From NCBI GenBank assembly GCA_914767715.1, contig OU612075.1, positions 5,456,001 through 5,520,000 on the forward strand: a stretch of 64,000 nt of DNA, given 5' to 3'. Made by a program: the position numbers and the translations under genes. Of the stretch, positions 46,382 to 58,143 are shown piece after piece; positions within the stretch are counted from its first letter, which is position 1, and each line of letters starts with the position of its first letter. The DNA comes from Membranipora membranacea. Taxonomy: Eukaryota > Bryozoa > Gymnolaemata > Cheilostomatida > Membraniporidae. The notes beneath the pieces were generated by a model. The model was not told the origin of the DNA, searched no databases, and saw only the letters and a program-made list of their open reading frames with translations.

Positions 46382-47120
46382 CTGCCAGAAATCAGATACC
46401 CAGGCCCGTAGTTCTAGCGGTGGCAGGGAGGCACTGAATCCCCTAGAAAGCTAAATATAGTGGCTTAAGAACACTATAATTGAATAATCTACGTCAGAAT
46501 CAGCTCCTCTGCAATTTCCATTTGCTAATTATATGCCTCAAACTGCTTAGGGAGGAACTAACAGCACCTTTCTGGTGATGCTTTGGACTCGCGTCAGACT
46601 TTTGCCTCCCCTACCATTTTCTTCACTACGGTCCTGCTAGCATTTAAATGTTGGAATTGTGTATAAAGTATTTATCCGAATATCGATATGCAATGGATAT
46701 GCTTAGATCTTTTAATTGTTGATTTAATTATTTTGTTCTTGGTCCGAACTACACGCTCTCTGAAAAAACTCTTGCCATGGGGAGTTCATTTGATGCACTA
46801 ATCTCGCTTACTTTCTAAAGCAGACAAATTTTAAATAAATGTTTGGTTACGTTGTTATCTGGTTATGAATAAAAAACTCTTTTAATTCAAATAAAATATT
46901 TGGTAGTATTTCATGTTCCATGGCTCCCATCTGATGTTTACTTGTCTAGTCTCACACTTTTTAATCAGGATCATTAACACAACAAAAATCTTGCTAACAA
47001 ACTTGGCAAGGTATTTGCCTAATAAAAAATATGTTCCCCAATAAGTTAATTTAGCTTGGAAAACCTTAATGATAACAATGACATAGTCATGCTATTCTGG
47101 AAAACCTCAGTTTCACATTA
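46382..47120. other. Spacer between array gene B and pseudogene C
   Basis: Two GGAAAACC elements (near 47058 and 47099) and no coding sequence. From about 47110 it aligns with the 3' flank of gene D (50436 on), the edge of a duplicated block. Confidence 0.4.
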
Positions 47121-47459
47121 CTCACGTGTCATTGATTTTATCAGTTACATCATCATTATGCAGCGTGGAATACAACTTGAGAAAAACCTTGACTGAGTTG
47201 GGAAAACCAACTGAATTCAATGTAATTACAAAATACAAATCAACTTCCCTGAACTGAAGCAGCCTCGAGAATTTTGACTGCACCAAGGAAAGAAAATAAC
47301 AGCCATCAATCAGGGGTATATATAACAAATTACATTTATGGCGAACCTTGATGGAAGGATGGAGGCAATTCAGAGTTATAGTTTTGATAATCCAGTTTGG
47401 GAACTCTATAGTTTCATAGCATAGCGCAAGCTTCATACATAAGCGTGTAACTTCTAGTG

Positions 47460-47960
47460 ACTGTGCTAGAGTAGTAGTACTGGATGTTTGTGCTGTACTC
47501 TGTCACTAGAATAAAGCAGCGGCATTTTCTGAAGAGGTAGATGTTCTGGTTTTGTGTACTGAGTGCCGTGTTTTTAATTTCTTTCTACTTACATTTGTTT
47601 GAGAAATGCATCGGTTATATGGATTTGGGTCTGGAGTTGATTTTTAAGGCTCAATCCTTAGCGTGTCTGATTGTGAACTCTGAAAAAATATCGATTGTTT
47701 ATTTTTTATTCTCCCGCATATCTGCATCTCTGATCGCAATGAAGTTGAAGTCTTTAGCCACAAGGCCCCCACATGTCTGCACTTCATCTGCAGTCCAAAC
47801 ATCAGTATAGCATTAGTAAACTATAGTGCCATTGGTAAACTACCTATACTATCTGAAATATTTGCATCCTTCATTGCAATGAAGTCCACCCTTCACAGCC
47901 ATTACATATCTGAACATCCCAAAATTGGCATCCAGTACTGGTCCGATATCACATGTTTAG
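47460..47960 (-). pseudogene. Array pseudogene C (relative of gene D)
   Basis: 47850-47960 matches exon 1 of gene D, but two bases are lost after ATGTG so the frame stops at once, and the donor GTAAGT has become GTATAG. 47708-47800 is a second partial copy of the same exon (ACTGATGTTTGGACTGCAGA ... GAGATGCAGATATG). Exon 2 is not found. 47460-47625 matches exon 3 (GATGCATTTCTCAAACA..GT, CCTCTTCAGAAAATGC) with stops. The flanks on both sides also match gene D. Its TATAAAA (48056-48062) and GGAAAACC (48080-48087) are still intact. Confidence 0.8.
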
Positions 47961-48248
47961 TTTGTTTTCTCAATTTTCACGAGAAATGTTATAGTGTTGG
48001 TGTGTTCACCTCGGGAGTTTCACTAGTGACCGAATGTGGGAGGAGCTAACATCTCTTTTATACTGGCCTTTGGGAAATTGGAAAACCCTGATTCCTACCG
48101 TTTGTTGAGTAACGTAAGGGAATTTAGGTTTTGGGATAATCCAAAAGTGTCAGTAGCCTATCAGACAGAGCTACCTAATCTATAGCACCCAGAAGATTTC
48201 GAAAGCGATTACATGTACAGGAATATTCCAAGATTAGTAATAGCCAAT

Positions 48249-48274
48249 CCAAGGAGTTGTCTCTAACTCCTTGG
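48249..48274. repeat. Short perfect hairpin
   Basis: CCAAGGAGTT, 6-nt loop GTCTCT, AACTCCTTGG. It sits in the shared intergenic region of the C/E pair. Confidence 0.75.
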
Positions 48275-48405
48275 CCAATTAGAAGAGCACACCTAATATC
48301 ATGACCACATGATCATTCAGGACCTTTCACTTATGAAATTGATCGCAATTTTGAACCTAAATTCAGTGCTAAGCTTGTGTCGGTTGAGGCTACATCAACT
48401 TAAAC

Positions 48406-49445
48406 ATGGTGGATATTGGACCAGGGTTAACAACTGACATCGGTGATTTCGGCGTATCTCGTAACACCGGATATCTGCCATTAATAGGAGAAGTACACTA
48501 TGATACGAATTGCAAATTTATCCAAAGGTAAGTTGGTAATATTTTCCTATTCTCTTTACAATCTCATATAACGTTCCTGTTCATCGATAACAATGTCTAC
48601 CTGGTAATAAAACGTCTATCTGGGCTCAAAGAAAGAAACAACAATTTTAATTGCAGGTTTGCTCTTTTGTGTCAGCGATTTTCCCTTCTCACTGAATTAT
48701 GTGAATGACTAGTGTTACTGGATAGTAGGTTGTTCAAGTATTATAATGAAAAACAAACAGAGACCCCTTCGAGTGTATTTATTCCTGTCTAGTCTTCTTT
48801 ACTAGGTTGCGATCTTAAGTGAGTTGGTCACTACAATATTCAAATTTCAAAACAGTTCTATTTGTTAACCTGAAATAAAAGATCTGTAACGTATTACGTC
48901 TTTTTTGTTGAGCACATTACAGTTCTCCCCCCCCCCCTCCTGATATGGATGCATGTGGATTAGGTCTTGCCTTTTTTTGTGAGATAGCAATATGGAATCT
49001 TAAAAAGGGGAGTACAGTTATATTTCGTAAGGTTATACTAGGTCGTCGAGGTCAATGCTCACTCGATTTTATTTTTGTGCCTCTTATGATGCTTTACAGC
49101 CCGTACGTGCCTGTAACTAGCCGGATATCAGGCCTACCTATACGATGCTATGTCTTGACGCGACACTGCTCCTGCAAACTTCAGTTAGTAGATTTCTCTC
49201 AGATACTCATTTAATCCTGAATGCGTTAAATTATTTCAATGATCAAACAACTGTGATCAGTATATATCTGGTTTTTTGTGGCTTACGTGGAGTTGACTGA
49301 TTCTTTATTTTGTAGTCTACCATCCTTCCAAGAACAGCATTATCTCCCAACATGCCACTGGGCTAGAACAAAAGACATGGTACCTGACTTCAATGGTGAT
49401 CAAAAAGTGTACCTCTATCGAAAGTGTGAATGCTTCGAAATATAA
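48406..49445 (+). CDS. Array gene E: two-module HC-CxC protein, short tail
   Basis: Exons 48406-48527, 49100-49183, 49316-49445; 111 residues. The start reads MVDIGPGLTTDIG, then GYLPLIGEVHYDTNCKF (module 1 start) and VLTRHCSC (module 1 end). Module 2: EQHYLPTCHWARTKD ... QKVYLYRKCECFEI-stop. The second intron uses GTTAGT as donor, less usual but with the right phase 2. It stands head to head with pseudogene C (446 bp). No clear TATA box; GGAATATTCC and two CCAAT-like motifs lie near 48222-48280. No signal peptide. Closest to genes G, J and A. Confidence 0.82.
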
Positions 49446-49840
49446 CAATCAAGTCAAACAAAATAACGGAATATACACAAATAAATGATCCGTCATGTTG
49501 TTCTAGTGACCATATTTGATTCTAAGTCTCTTTTACCATTAAGCTGTAGTTCGCTTTTTTCTGGGTTGTGGCTTGCTTGACTAAATGAATTCATACTACA
49601 ATTCATGGTGGCACCTTCGTATTATGTTTTTTTGGCAAAATAATCAGATCCATACTATGGTTTCATTGGTCAAAAAAAGTGGGAGGTGCTTCACTTCTAT
49701 TTGATAATCAGATACATTAGGAAATGGGAAAATCCTGATTCCTTCCACAGCGCTTTGCGTCAATAATTGTTTGCACACTGCTGACGTGATAAAGAATTTG
49801 TTTATGACAAGTCTTATATGACAGGAAACACAATCGGATC
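49446..49840. other. Spacer after gene E
   Basis: No gene seen; AT-rich with CCTGATTCC-type sequence near 49735. Confidence 0.35.
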
Positions 49841-49849
49841 AGATGGGGA

Positions 49850-50100
49850 ATTTGTCTTTTGGAATTTCCCAAATTTTCAGAAGCCGATCAGACAGCGGGA
49901 CTCCTAGGACATTCCTAAAACCGGTACGAAAGTTGGTGAGGTCATGATTGCATAGTCGTACCAGGTATCATACTCGTTTCTCGCAATTATTTTGGTAAGC
50001 AGTCAATGATTATGCGGCGTTGTGTTTGCTTTCCACAATAATACAGCTGTGGAATGTTTAAAAAAAAACCTAAAATCTGCATCAGGAATTTCTCATCTAC
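49850..50100 (+). promoter_or_regulatory. Orphan copy of an array promoter without a gene
   Basis: GGGGAATTTGTCTTTTGGAA at about 49843 onward and CCGGTACGAAAGTTGGTGAG, CATAGTCGTACCA align in order with the promoter of gene G (GGGGAATTTGTGTTCTGGAA, CCGGTATAAAAGTAAATGAA, CTTAGTCATACAA). The TATA box has mutated to TACGAAA and no exon 1 follows. GGAATTTCCC at 49861-49870 is a perfect Rel/NF-kB consensus. Confidence 0.6.
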
Positions 50101-50762
50101 AGACTAGTTTTTCCGTTATGTTTATAAGCTTATAAGTCATAAGCCGAATTTGAGGGTTAGTTACGGCATTTTTGGAAGTAACACTCCATCTCAATGTGAA
50201 ACAGCTGGTACTGAAGATCCGTATCACCTGGATTATTCTTTCTCGCTCAACAAAAAAATCACTATGTCGTATTTATTCTTGGAACTAAAATCCACACTGG
50301 TCCGCACACTATCACTTTCCTTCAACAGGATATCTCAGATAAGAATTTGCATCTCAGGACTCGCTCAACAAGCTAACTGAGCTTTGAAAAACTTAGTAAT
50401 ACCAATGTCATGATACTTTGGAAAACTCATATCCACATTACTCATGTGTTATTGATTTTATTGGTTTCATCATCATCATTATGGAGTGGAAAATAAATAA
50501 GGAAAACCTTGACTGAGTTGGGAAAACCAACTGAATCAAAATTACAAGCTGACCAAAGATATTTACATTTCAACTTGAAAACAAAACTACAGACATGTAT
50601 CAGGGAAAGATTATATAACTATAACAGATTAATTGTCATCCTTGAAAGAAGGTTCAAGATTGTAGTTTGGGTAGAAAGTTCTAAGATGATTTAATTTTTG
50701 ATATTGTGAATTTAAAAATTAAATTGATAGTTCAAGCAAGTCAGTAATAAACTGTCCGTGTT
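50101..50762. other. Spacer, 3' flank of array gene D
   Basis: From about 50390 matches the 46.9-47.4 kb flank of pseudogene C (for example CCTTGACTGAGTTGGGAAAA). No gene. Confidence 0.4.
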
Positions 50763-51829
50763 TTAGTGGTAGTACTGGTTGGTTGCGTTGTACTCTGTCA
50801 CTGGCTGATAGCAGCTGCATTTCCTGAAGAGGTAGACATTCTGGTTATGACTGCTGAGTGCGGTGTCTTTGATTCGTTTCCACTTACACCTGTTTGAGAA
50901 ATGCATCTCCGATCTGATGATCCCCTGGTTTCTACAAAAAGAAATCGTAATTAATTAGAATCCAATAAGGTAATATACTGTGAGAATTTAAAATTATGAC
51001 GCCATTGTTGACTATATCCAGACTGTTTTCTTTATCAAGAATGTACAGGCACTCTCATTTATCATTCGATTCCGCAAAATGCTGAAATCTAAACATCACC
51101 AAAAAAACTAGTATTGAGGTGATTCACAGATGTTTACTTCTCGGCCTATTGGCTAAGATCGTTAAAATCGCTTCTCCGCCTATTGGCTAAGATCAAAGTG
51201 TCACTGCCAATGGCCAATTAGTGCCAGTTCAGTTTTGGCAGCTCGCTGCACACCCATGATTAGGAGGTCCTCCATGGCCCCACCTCTAGGATACATTCTA
51301 GTTTTCTAGGATGCACCTTGCTTCCCTCTTTAGGGGCAGCCCAATCTTCTGTTTCTTACTGAACAGCAAGATCAAAGTGTCTTTGCCAATCCCAGCCCAA
51401 CCTCTGTTTTGACATAATCACTTACTCCTGAACATTGCAGTAACAGACTCGTCTCAGAGTGTATCCTCGTACAGTGCTCCCTCCGCTCACCATGTCAACC
51501 GTCTGGTTACTACAAAAAATAAAACAAAAATTACAGTGAAACCTGGCTTGCATTTTGTGCATCAATCATTTAAGATTGGTTATGTGATAACTTATTACGA
51601 TTACGAGTTCACACAAACCGTTGGCGTCATGAGGTTTCAAATTTATTCGCAAAAATCTAAAAATCCCGTGAAGTTGATTGATATAGTATTAGTAAATTAC
51701 TTACTATCTGACATATTTGCATCTCTGGTCGTAATGAAGCTCACCCTCCACAGCCATATGACCTTGACATGTCTGCACATCATCTATAGTCCCCACATCA
51801 GTATCCAGTCCCGGTCCGATGTCACACAT
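50763..51829 (-). CDS. Array gene D: two-module HC-CxC protein, long tail
   Basis: Exons 51705-51829, 51426-51509, 50763-50931; 125 residues. The start reads MCDIGPGLDTDVGTIDDVQT. Module 1: ELHYDQRCKY ... YTLRRVCYC. Module 2: EMHFSNRCKWKRIKD ... QNVYLFRKCSC, then a tail YQPVTEYNATNQYYH. Introns phase 2, exon 2 of 84 nt, all splice sites canonical. Intact and very close to gene B in sequence. It stands head to head with gene G, 538 bp away. Confidence 0.84.
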
Positions 51830-51946
51830 TGCTGTCTTTAGTTAGCTTTCTCACTAATCACGAGTATAGTTTTAAGCGCTTATAGAGTTGTTGTGTTCGC
51901 CTCGAGAGTTTCACTAGTGAATGAATGTGGGAGGAGCTAACTTCTC

Positions 51947-51978
51947 TTTTATACTGGCCTTTAGGAAATTGGAAAACC
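51947..51978 (-). promoter_or_regulatory. TATA box and GGAAAACC element of array gene D
   Basis: On the minus strand, TATAAAA (51947-51953) lies 118 bp before the ATG, with GGGTTTTCC (complement of GGAAAACCC, 51971-51979) 17 bp upstream of the TATA. Pseudogene C has the same layout. Confidence 0.7.
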
Positions 51979-52232
51979 CTGATTCCTTCCGCAGCGCATT
52001 ACATCGGCGATTATTTTGCAGATATGGTGTAATACCTGTATTCATAAAAAGCATTGTTGGACGGGGAATTTATGCTGTGGAAAACTCCAAAGATTACACA
52101 AGCCAATCAGAAAGAGCTGTATGAACAATCAATAGCAGTTTACGGGGAATTTGTGTTCTGGAATATTCCAATATTCCATTAGCCAATCATACGGGACATC
52201 AGGAAACACTCTTCCGGGATTCCAAGAGCCGG

Positions 52233-52239
52233 TATAAAA
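52233..52239 (+). promoter_or_regulatory. TATA box of array gene G
   Basis: TATAAAA 128 bp before the ATG; upstream lie GGGATTCC, CCAAT-type AGCCAATCA and GGAATATTCC. Confidence 0.65.
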
Positions 52240-52366
52240 GTAAATGAAGTCACAATGTCTTAGTCATACAACTCTTGATCTTCAAGTAATAACAAGTTAT
52301 CAAATTGATAAAACTTCAGTGTAAAACTTAATAATTTACCTAAAACAAAATCTAAAAATTGAAAAC

Positions 52367-54072
52367 ATGTCAGACATCGGGCCAGGACTTACTACAGACG
52401 CTACTGAAACTGAAACATCTACTGGTTACCTACCTGTCCAAGGAGAACTTCATTATGAGGAAGACTGTCAATATATCAGAAGGTAAGTGTTATTACTCTT
52501 CTTTCTTTTTCTCTTTTTCTATGCGCTAGGTCTTATATAACCACCTTGTTTAACGGGCACCTTAAGCACAGGTGGCTTATGTTGGGTGGTACCCTATACC
52601 CTTGCCCGCCGTGGCTTCCATTTTTCAAAGAGGCAGAGGGGATCTTTATATTGCATGCAAGCCCACAGTAGACCTCCTGTATTTATGGTACTGATCCGAC
52701 CAGACCTGGCCAGGATGAATGGCTGGCCAGTGCCAAATCAGAGATGCCAGATGGCGCCGGGAATCGAACGTGGATCTTAAGATCACAAGTCCTTATCCTT
52801 AACTGCCAGACCAATCCTCATACTTCACGTTCTTCTGCAGTGCTCTAAGTAAGGTCAAACTGTGGTGGGGTCTGATCTCCCAGTTGTTCTTTCTGGATGG
52901 CCTTAGATGAAAATATTTTACATTTCTCTAGTTATATCCCTCATCAATTGATACAGAAAAATATGGGGCAGCTAACAAGAGCAAAATCTTATAATCACAC
53001 AAGGTAAGAATATATGTTGTAGCGGCTCTATATTCCTCCCTGAGATCAACAATATTGGCCATAGAGATAGGATGAATTTGAGGATTAAATTTTATAAAGT
53101 AGTTCATTTAAATTTGTTCTCCTTTTTTAGCGGTCCCAGGATAGTCTTATACAGAGGCAGACAAGTTCGAGCTTATGTTCTGACAAGAGAGTGTGCTTGC
53201 CAAAGAAGACTGTAAGTAAATATATCATTCGATTTCATCCAAGTGATCTCATGCAATATGATAACTTGTCAGTGACTTACATTAATGCTAATGATGAAAT
53301 TCCTCTGTGCTCCAACTTTGTAATCTTGGAAATCCCTGCTCTTTGGAATCCTTTGATTAAGAAAGTTTTCCTATGTTGGTTTTCCAAACTCATCAAGGGT
53401 TTCCCATTATGATATGGGATTTCCATATTGCTGAGAGATGTACATACCTAGGAAATGGGAACTGGGAAAGAAGTTCAGACATACAATTAACTTGGGCAAC
53501 TCAAATCAATTGGCTTGACTAGTGTAGATCAACCTCATCCAACAATTTATCTTGCCGAGCCAATTTTTGCTTTTATTTTCATTATTGTTATTAGAATGGT
53601 TCGGTTTCAAGCACAGTACATGGTTTTCCTTAAAAGCAATTCAGCTGGAATTTTATGTGATGAATAAAATAATTTTTTTCAGAACAGATCACTCACCAAA
53701 CCTTGATTTTGTCATGGTATAGCGAACACTGTGCATACGCACAGTTCAAGTAACATATGTGAGATCATAAATAAGTTTAGCCAATTGAATGTGTTATTGG
53801 AGGAATGGCCTCAAGGTGGACAATCACTGTTAACTTTTGTATCAATATCTATTTTAATATTGTCAAACTTTTTCAGAACTGATCTTATTTGCTTTGTTAA
53901 TGCTGTCGATAATAGCCTATTTTAAAACATGCGTATTTGTAGACCTGCAGATGAAGAGTATCATTTCGATTCTAAATGCAATTGGCGGAGAATCAAAGAT
54001 CAGGGATTTGACTTCAATGGTGAGCAGAAAGTATACATCTATCGACGTTGTGTGTGCCAAGAGCCGCGCTAA
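52367..54072 (+). CDS. Array gene G: two-module HC-CxC protein, short tail
   Basis: Exons 52367-52482, 53131-53211, 53943-54072; 108 residues. The start reads MSDIGPGLTTDATETETSTG. Module 1: ELHYEEDCQY ... RAYVLTRECAC. Module 2: EYHFDSKCNWRRIKD ... QKVYIYRRCVC, then QEPR-stop. Both introns phase 2. Intron 1 carries a tRNA-derived SINE (minus strand). The first exon has the same length (116 nt) as genes A and J; the last (130 nt) equals that of gene E. The start is supported by alignment of MxDIGPGL with the paralogues and by the TATA box at a suitable distance. Intact. Confidence 0.84.
52562..52818 (-). mobile_element. tRNA-derived SINE in intron 1 of array gene G
   Basis: Minus strand: A-box-like TCTGGCAGTTAAGGATAAGG, B box ACGTTCGATTCCC, then a body ending near 52562. 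The plus-strand open frame at 52586-52780 is only a shadow of this repeat. Confidence 0.65.
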
Positions 54073-55499
54073 GTATGGTGACAGGTATGAGTCTGGCAAA
54101 CTAAACAAAGACCAAACACAATAGAAAACTCTTGAGAAAACTAAACTGGTCCTTGACAGTGTACAGTGTACATATATAGCATGATATTGGTTTATTGCAG
54201 CATGTAACAGTTTCCCAAAAACTGTTCGTGCTTTTACTTGATTAATGTCATTTTTCGCCAATTTTCTTCAATCTCACTTCTCAGTTTGTTGGCGTATGGG
54301 GACTGTATTAGCCTAGAGTCTACCGACGCACCAACGAACTCTTTGATCTTAAAAAAGGTTCAGTTACATTGTGTGACCCATTCTCAGTAACGTTTGATGT
54401 ATTACATTTAAAGATTTTCATTGCATGTGCTCATGTCAACTGAGAGCCGCTGTGGGCTAAGAATTAACTTATTCATGGTACCATTGTGGTTAAGTTTATC
54501 GATTTACTTTCCTAGGCATATTATGTTATGAATTATCAAAGAACAAAATAAAACTTTGGTCGAACATGAACCACACCAACAAATTTTATAAAAAGGGCTG
54601 TCTAAAATCTTAGCTGGACAAATTTAAATATTGGCTAGAGTTTAGTTTAGCTAGTGAAGGGTCAATATATAGAGAGGGTGATACAATGTTAGCTTGCATT
54701 GATAGATAGCTATTTAAAGCATGCGCGAAATGAAGAACTTTCATCCTGTGAATCTCCTCTAGGGTACATGGTGCATACAATCTGCCTCTTTGGCTCAATT
54801 CCATGTTGCAAGATTGCTGTCAGAATCTTATAGTGGTATTTGCTTCATTGCAAGCTAATGCGAAGTTAGCTTGCAATGAAGCGCAATATATAGCGTTATC
54901 AAAATAGTAATGGATTGAGGCATGGTATTTACACACAGCTTACATTACATTGCTTTTAATTAAGCCCATATAAATGCATCAATCAGTGATCGAGAACCTA
55001 TGTATCCGTTTTGATGATGAGAAATAAATAATCTACATCTATGATTGAAATTGTTGCACCTCTATGCAATCCGTTAGATCTTTAATTGAATGTAGATCTC
55101 TAATTTTTTATATTTTAATTAAAAATGCAAAAAATATGATACTGTTATCACTATTGAGCGTGTAGAGTTGATAAAAAATTAGGGAGGCAAGATTCAAGCT
55201 GTTTTATAAAACCATTCATAGCTTAACCTAATAACACATAAAATATACCTTGAAATAAAAACCAACTACATTTCATATATTATTTTTATTGTCTTTCTAT
55301 GTATAACAGATGGGGAGTATGAAAATAATACCATAGATTTAAAGTTTAGGGCAGTGGCACACTTCTAACAAAAGGCCATACAGTTAGATGAATTCGTACA
55401 AGTGCCTTTCCAGCATCCTTAATTTTTCAGCTGTCAGTTTTTGTGTAGAATTTCAACAGTAAAACTAGATATATAATTGCATTCTGATCTCCATTACAA
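54073..55499. other. Spacer between array genes G and H
   Basis: No member of the family and no other gene seen. Contains a 17-bp perfect hairpin at 54842-54882 and AT-rich sequence. Confidence 0.4.
54842..54882. repeat. Perfect 17-bp inverted repeat
   Basis: GCTTCATTGCAAGCTAA, loop TGCGAAG, TTAGCTTGCAATGAAGC. Confidence 0.9.
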
Positions 55500-56788
55500 T
55501 CAGTCAAACTTTTGCCAGAGCTGCTGCTGAAATAAGTAGGGCTGTAGCGCTGCCTCTGGAAGGTAGCAGTGACAGTATCTGACCAGGTAGGTCTTTTGCT
55601 CCTTGTTAGTCAGCACTTTGTCTTTGATTCTCTTCCAGTGGCAGTCCTCATCGAAATGGAACTCTGGCCTTGTACCCAGTTTGCTGTGTGAGGAAAGATA
55701 GAAATACATGTAGTTCATGTGAGGATGTCCAATGTGTGGATTCTTTAAATGTCATCATCTTATGTCAGCTAAAGTATGTTTTGGTTTTGTTGGTACTCCG
55801 ATAGTCTAAGTGCTCAGACTGCCTCAATTGGAGTTGGTGGCAATACATTATCAATGAAAGTCAGCCTTTTCAAACAGGCTATGATATGATACAAATTAAA
55901 TACCATCATTCCACACACAAAATTGATACTGGTAGGAACAAAGAGTTAGTCTCTAACTCTTTGGTAGGATCAGTTGATGATGAAGATCACAAAAACAGGT
56001 AATTAGGGATTTGACATAAATTTCAAAGCAAAGCTAGAAACAGTTGGATATTTTAGGAGTTGTCCTCTTACAAATCAAGAGGAGACAATTTGTAAACATA
56101 ATTCTCAAGTGAAATGTTGATCTTTGAAATGAGCTCATAACAGCTTGGCTTTTTCTTTCATAAACAATTTCAGAGGTGTTTAATGCTGCTGTGGGCCATG
56201 TGATAAGGGATAAAATACTGGCCACTGATAAGACTACAGCACGTAATCACGTGTTCTTCACTCACCTCTTTAGCCTACAGTGGCAATCCAGCTCAACAAA
56301 ATGTGTCAGAGTCAGTTCTCCCTGCTTGAACTCATAACGCCTCTTACTGCAATTGAAGATAAAACTAGAATCAACTATGAATAAATAGCAGAGTATCCCA
56401 CAATGCAACACAACTTTCCAGCGTTATAAGCAAAAGCAGACTAGGGATTACATTTATCAGATTGATATAATCTTGCTCGGAGATTAAGGCAAAAGTGTAT
56501 TATGGGCGTTTGCTAACATACTCTAACAATAGGAAAACTCTATCATTGGTATTGCGATGTATGTACTCGAAGTCCTAAATAATATGTTTCTCCATTTGAC
56601 TAGAAGATAAAAGTGTCACACTTCTTTATTTACTACTTTACTTACTATTTACGGTAAGTGCAGGCATGATGATAGTGCTGTTCGCCTTCTATCGGTAAGT
56701 AGCCTTGTTTTATTCTATACTCTCCCTCCTCAGTTTCCACATCAAATGTGCTCAAAACAGTGTCAACTCCAGGACCGGTCTCTCCCAT
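55500..56788 (-). CDS. Array gene H: two-module HC-CxC protein, long tail
   Basis: Exons 56646-56788, 56266-56346, 55500-55683; 135 residues, the longest in the array. The start reads MGETGPGVDTVLSTFDVETE. Module 1: EQHYHHACTY ... HFVELDCHC. Module 2: EFHFDEDCHWKRIKD ... QKTYLVRYCHC, then a tail rich in L/Q (YLPEAALQPYLFQQQLWQ). Forms a subgroup with gene I (YLVR-K/Y-C-x-C, LPEGAL/LPEAAL tail, exon 1 of 143 nt). Introns phase 2. It has no head-to-head partner in view: the next gene upstream, I, points the same way. Two short hairpins lie in intron 2. Confidence 0.82.
55940..56089. repeat. Two short hairpin elements in intron 2 of array gene H
   Basis: 55940-55962 is perfect: AAAGAGTTAG, TCT, CTAACTCTTT. 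56055-56089 is imperfect: AGGAGTTGTCCTCTT ... AAGAGGAGACAATT. Both resemble the hairpins at 42491, 48249 and 60054. Confidence 0.55.
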
Positions 56789-56866
56789 TTTTTTTATTTT
56801 ACTGTTTAATAAACTAGTACGCCGTATGCTAAACACATAATGACGGTATAAATGCGGTTTAACTGA

Positions 56867-56898
56867 CTTTATAATACTTGGCATCAGATGGGAAAACC
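56867..56898 (-). promoter_or_regulatory. TATA-like box and GGAAAACC element of array gene H
   Basis: Minus strand TATTATAAAG (56867-56876) about 80 bp before the ATG, with GGTTTTCCC (complement of GGAAAACC, 56891-56898) 14 bp upstream. Confidence 0.55.
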
Positions 56899-58143
56899 AA
56901 ATATTAGTCAGCAATACGGGTAGGCATTCGACCAATAATATTGCAGCGCTGATTTTAATGGCGTGGGAAACCATATCAGGGGAAACCCACATCACGGTCA
57001 TATTTAACTGCAACGAGACCATGTAAGATTTATGGGAAACCGGAATTCCACTGATGTTTATGCTTTGTAAAATAATGCTTTGACTTAATTTGAGTATAAA
57101 ATCATACTATGTATTGTCAAAATCATTTTAGCTACACCTTTGTTTTTGATTGGTTCTAATTCTAAATTAGTATGAAAAACTCAAAGATATGGGACATGGG
57201 ATGAATATAGCTGTTGGGTGAACTTTGATGGTTGCTGATTAGCTTTAGATAGCTATGGCTAACCCTAAAGGTATGCGGCCTTGCAAGGATATTTCTGATA
57301 AGTGAAGTTTGATTCCTGTTTCAATATTGCAGCGGTTATACTTTATTGATTACCAAAAAATAAACAGACAGCTCTATATTGTATAATTGAATAAATACAC
57401 AAACACTCTAGAATGAATACTTGTAGGATGTTAAATGGCACAAGAGCTAGTATTCTCAAGGGATACTGTTGTTTTTTACAATGATCATAATATTGTGTGT
57501 AATGGACCTGCATATGCATGATAAATTGGCAATACACTTGCATTAAAATCGATAGGACTACTCATATGTTATCATATTTTGTTACTTGCTTTCATATTAT
57601 ACACCTCCCTCCCCCCCCCCCCCCATCTTCTATCCATTTACAGTTATGCATAAACTGCCAATATCGGAGTTAGTCAGATCAGATTAAAAATTACATCATC
57701 ATGTTATTGACCATGCAATATTGGAAAACCCAATCATTGGTCTTGTCAGCTATTGGCCATAGCAAAACAAAGACAACCAATCACAGCTCAGCTGAAAATA
57801 AATGCTGGTTTTCCCAAAGGATTCTGTAGGCTTTACAATGACTGTGCAGTACATATTGATAACGCTCCTCTAGATTATAAATTTAGAACATGCGTTCATG
57901 GCCAGTTAAGTTTATTGTGAAACACTTTGCTTACATACAGTATAAAATAAAACTTCTATTTTAATTTTGCGATAAACTAAAACAATTGCTAAATGATAGT
58001 CTGCTCCATTCTTCGGGAAGAAACAGAAAGATAATATATATTCGTTTGCTTTTTATGATGCTGTAAAATGCGAATATGATACTTTGAGATTAGAAGAAAA
58101 GACACATGCTCCAGGTTAAATGTTATATGTATGTATATTAGTG
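56899..58143. other. Spacer between array genes H and I
   Basis: No gene seen. GGAAAACC-type elements at about 57723 (+) and 57800 (-) and a C run of about 15 near 57612. Confidence 0.4.

Noticed and set aside
52586-52780. Plus-strand open frame of 64 codons
   Set aside because: It lies entirely inside a minus-strand tRNA-derived SINE.
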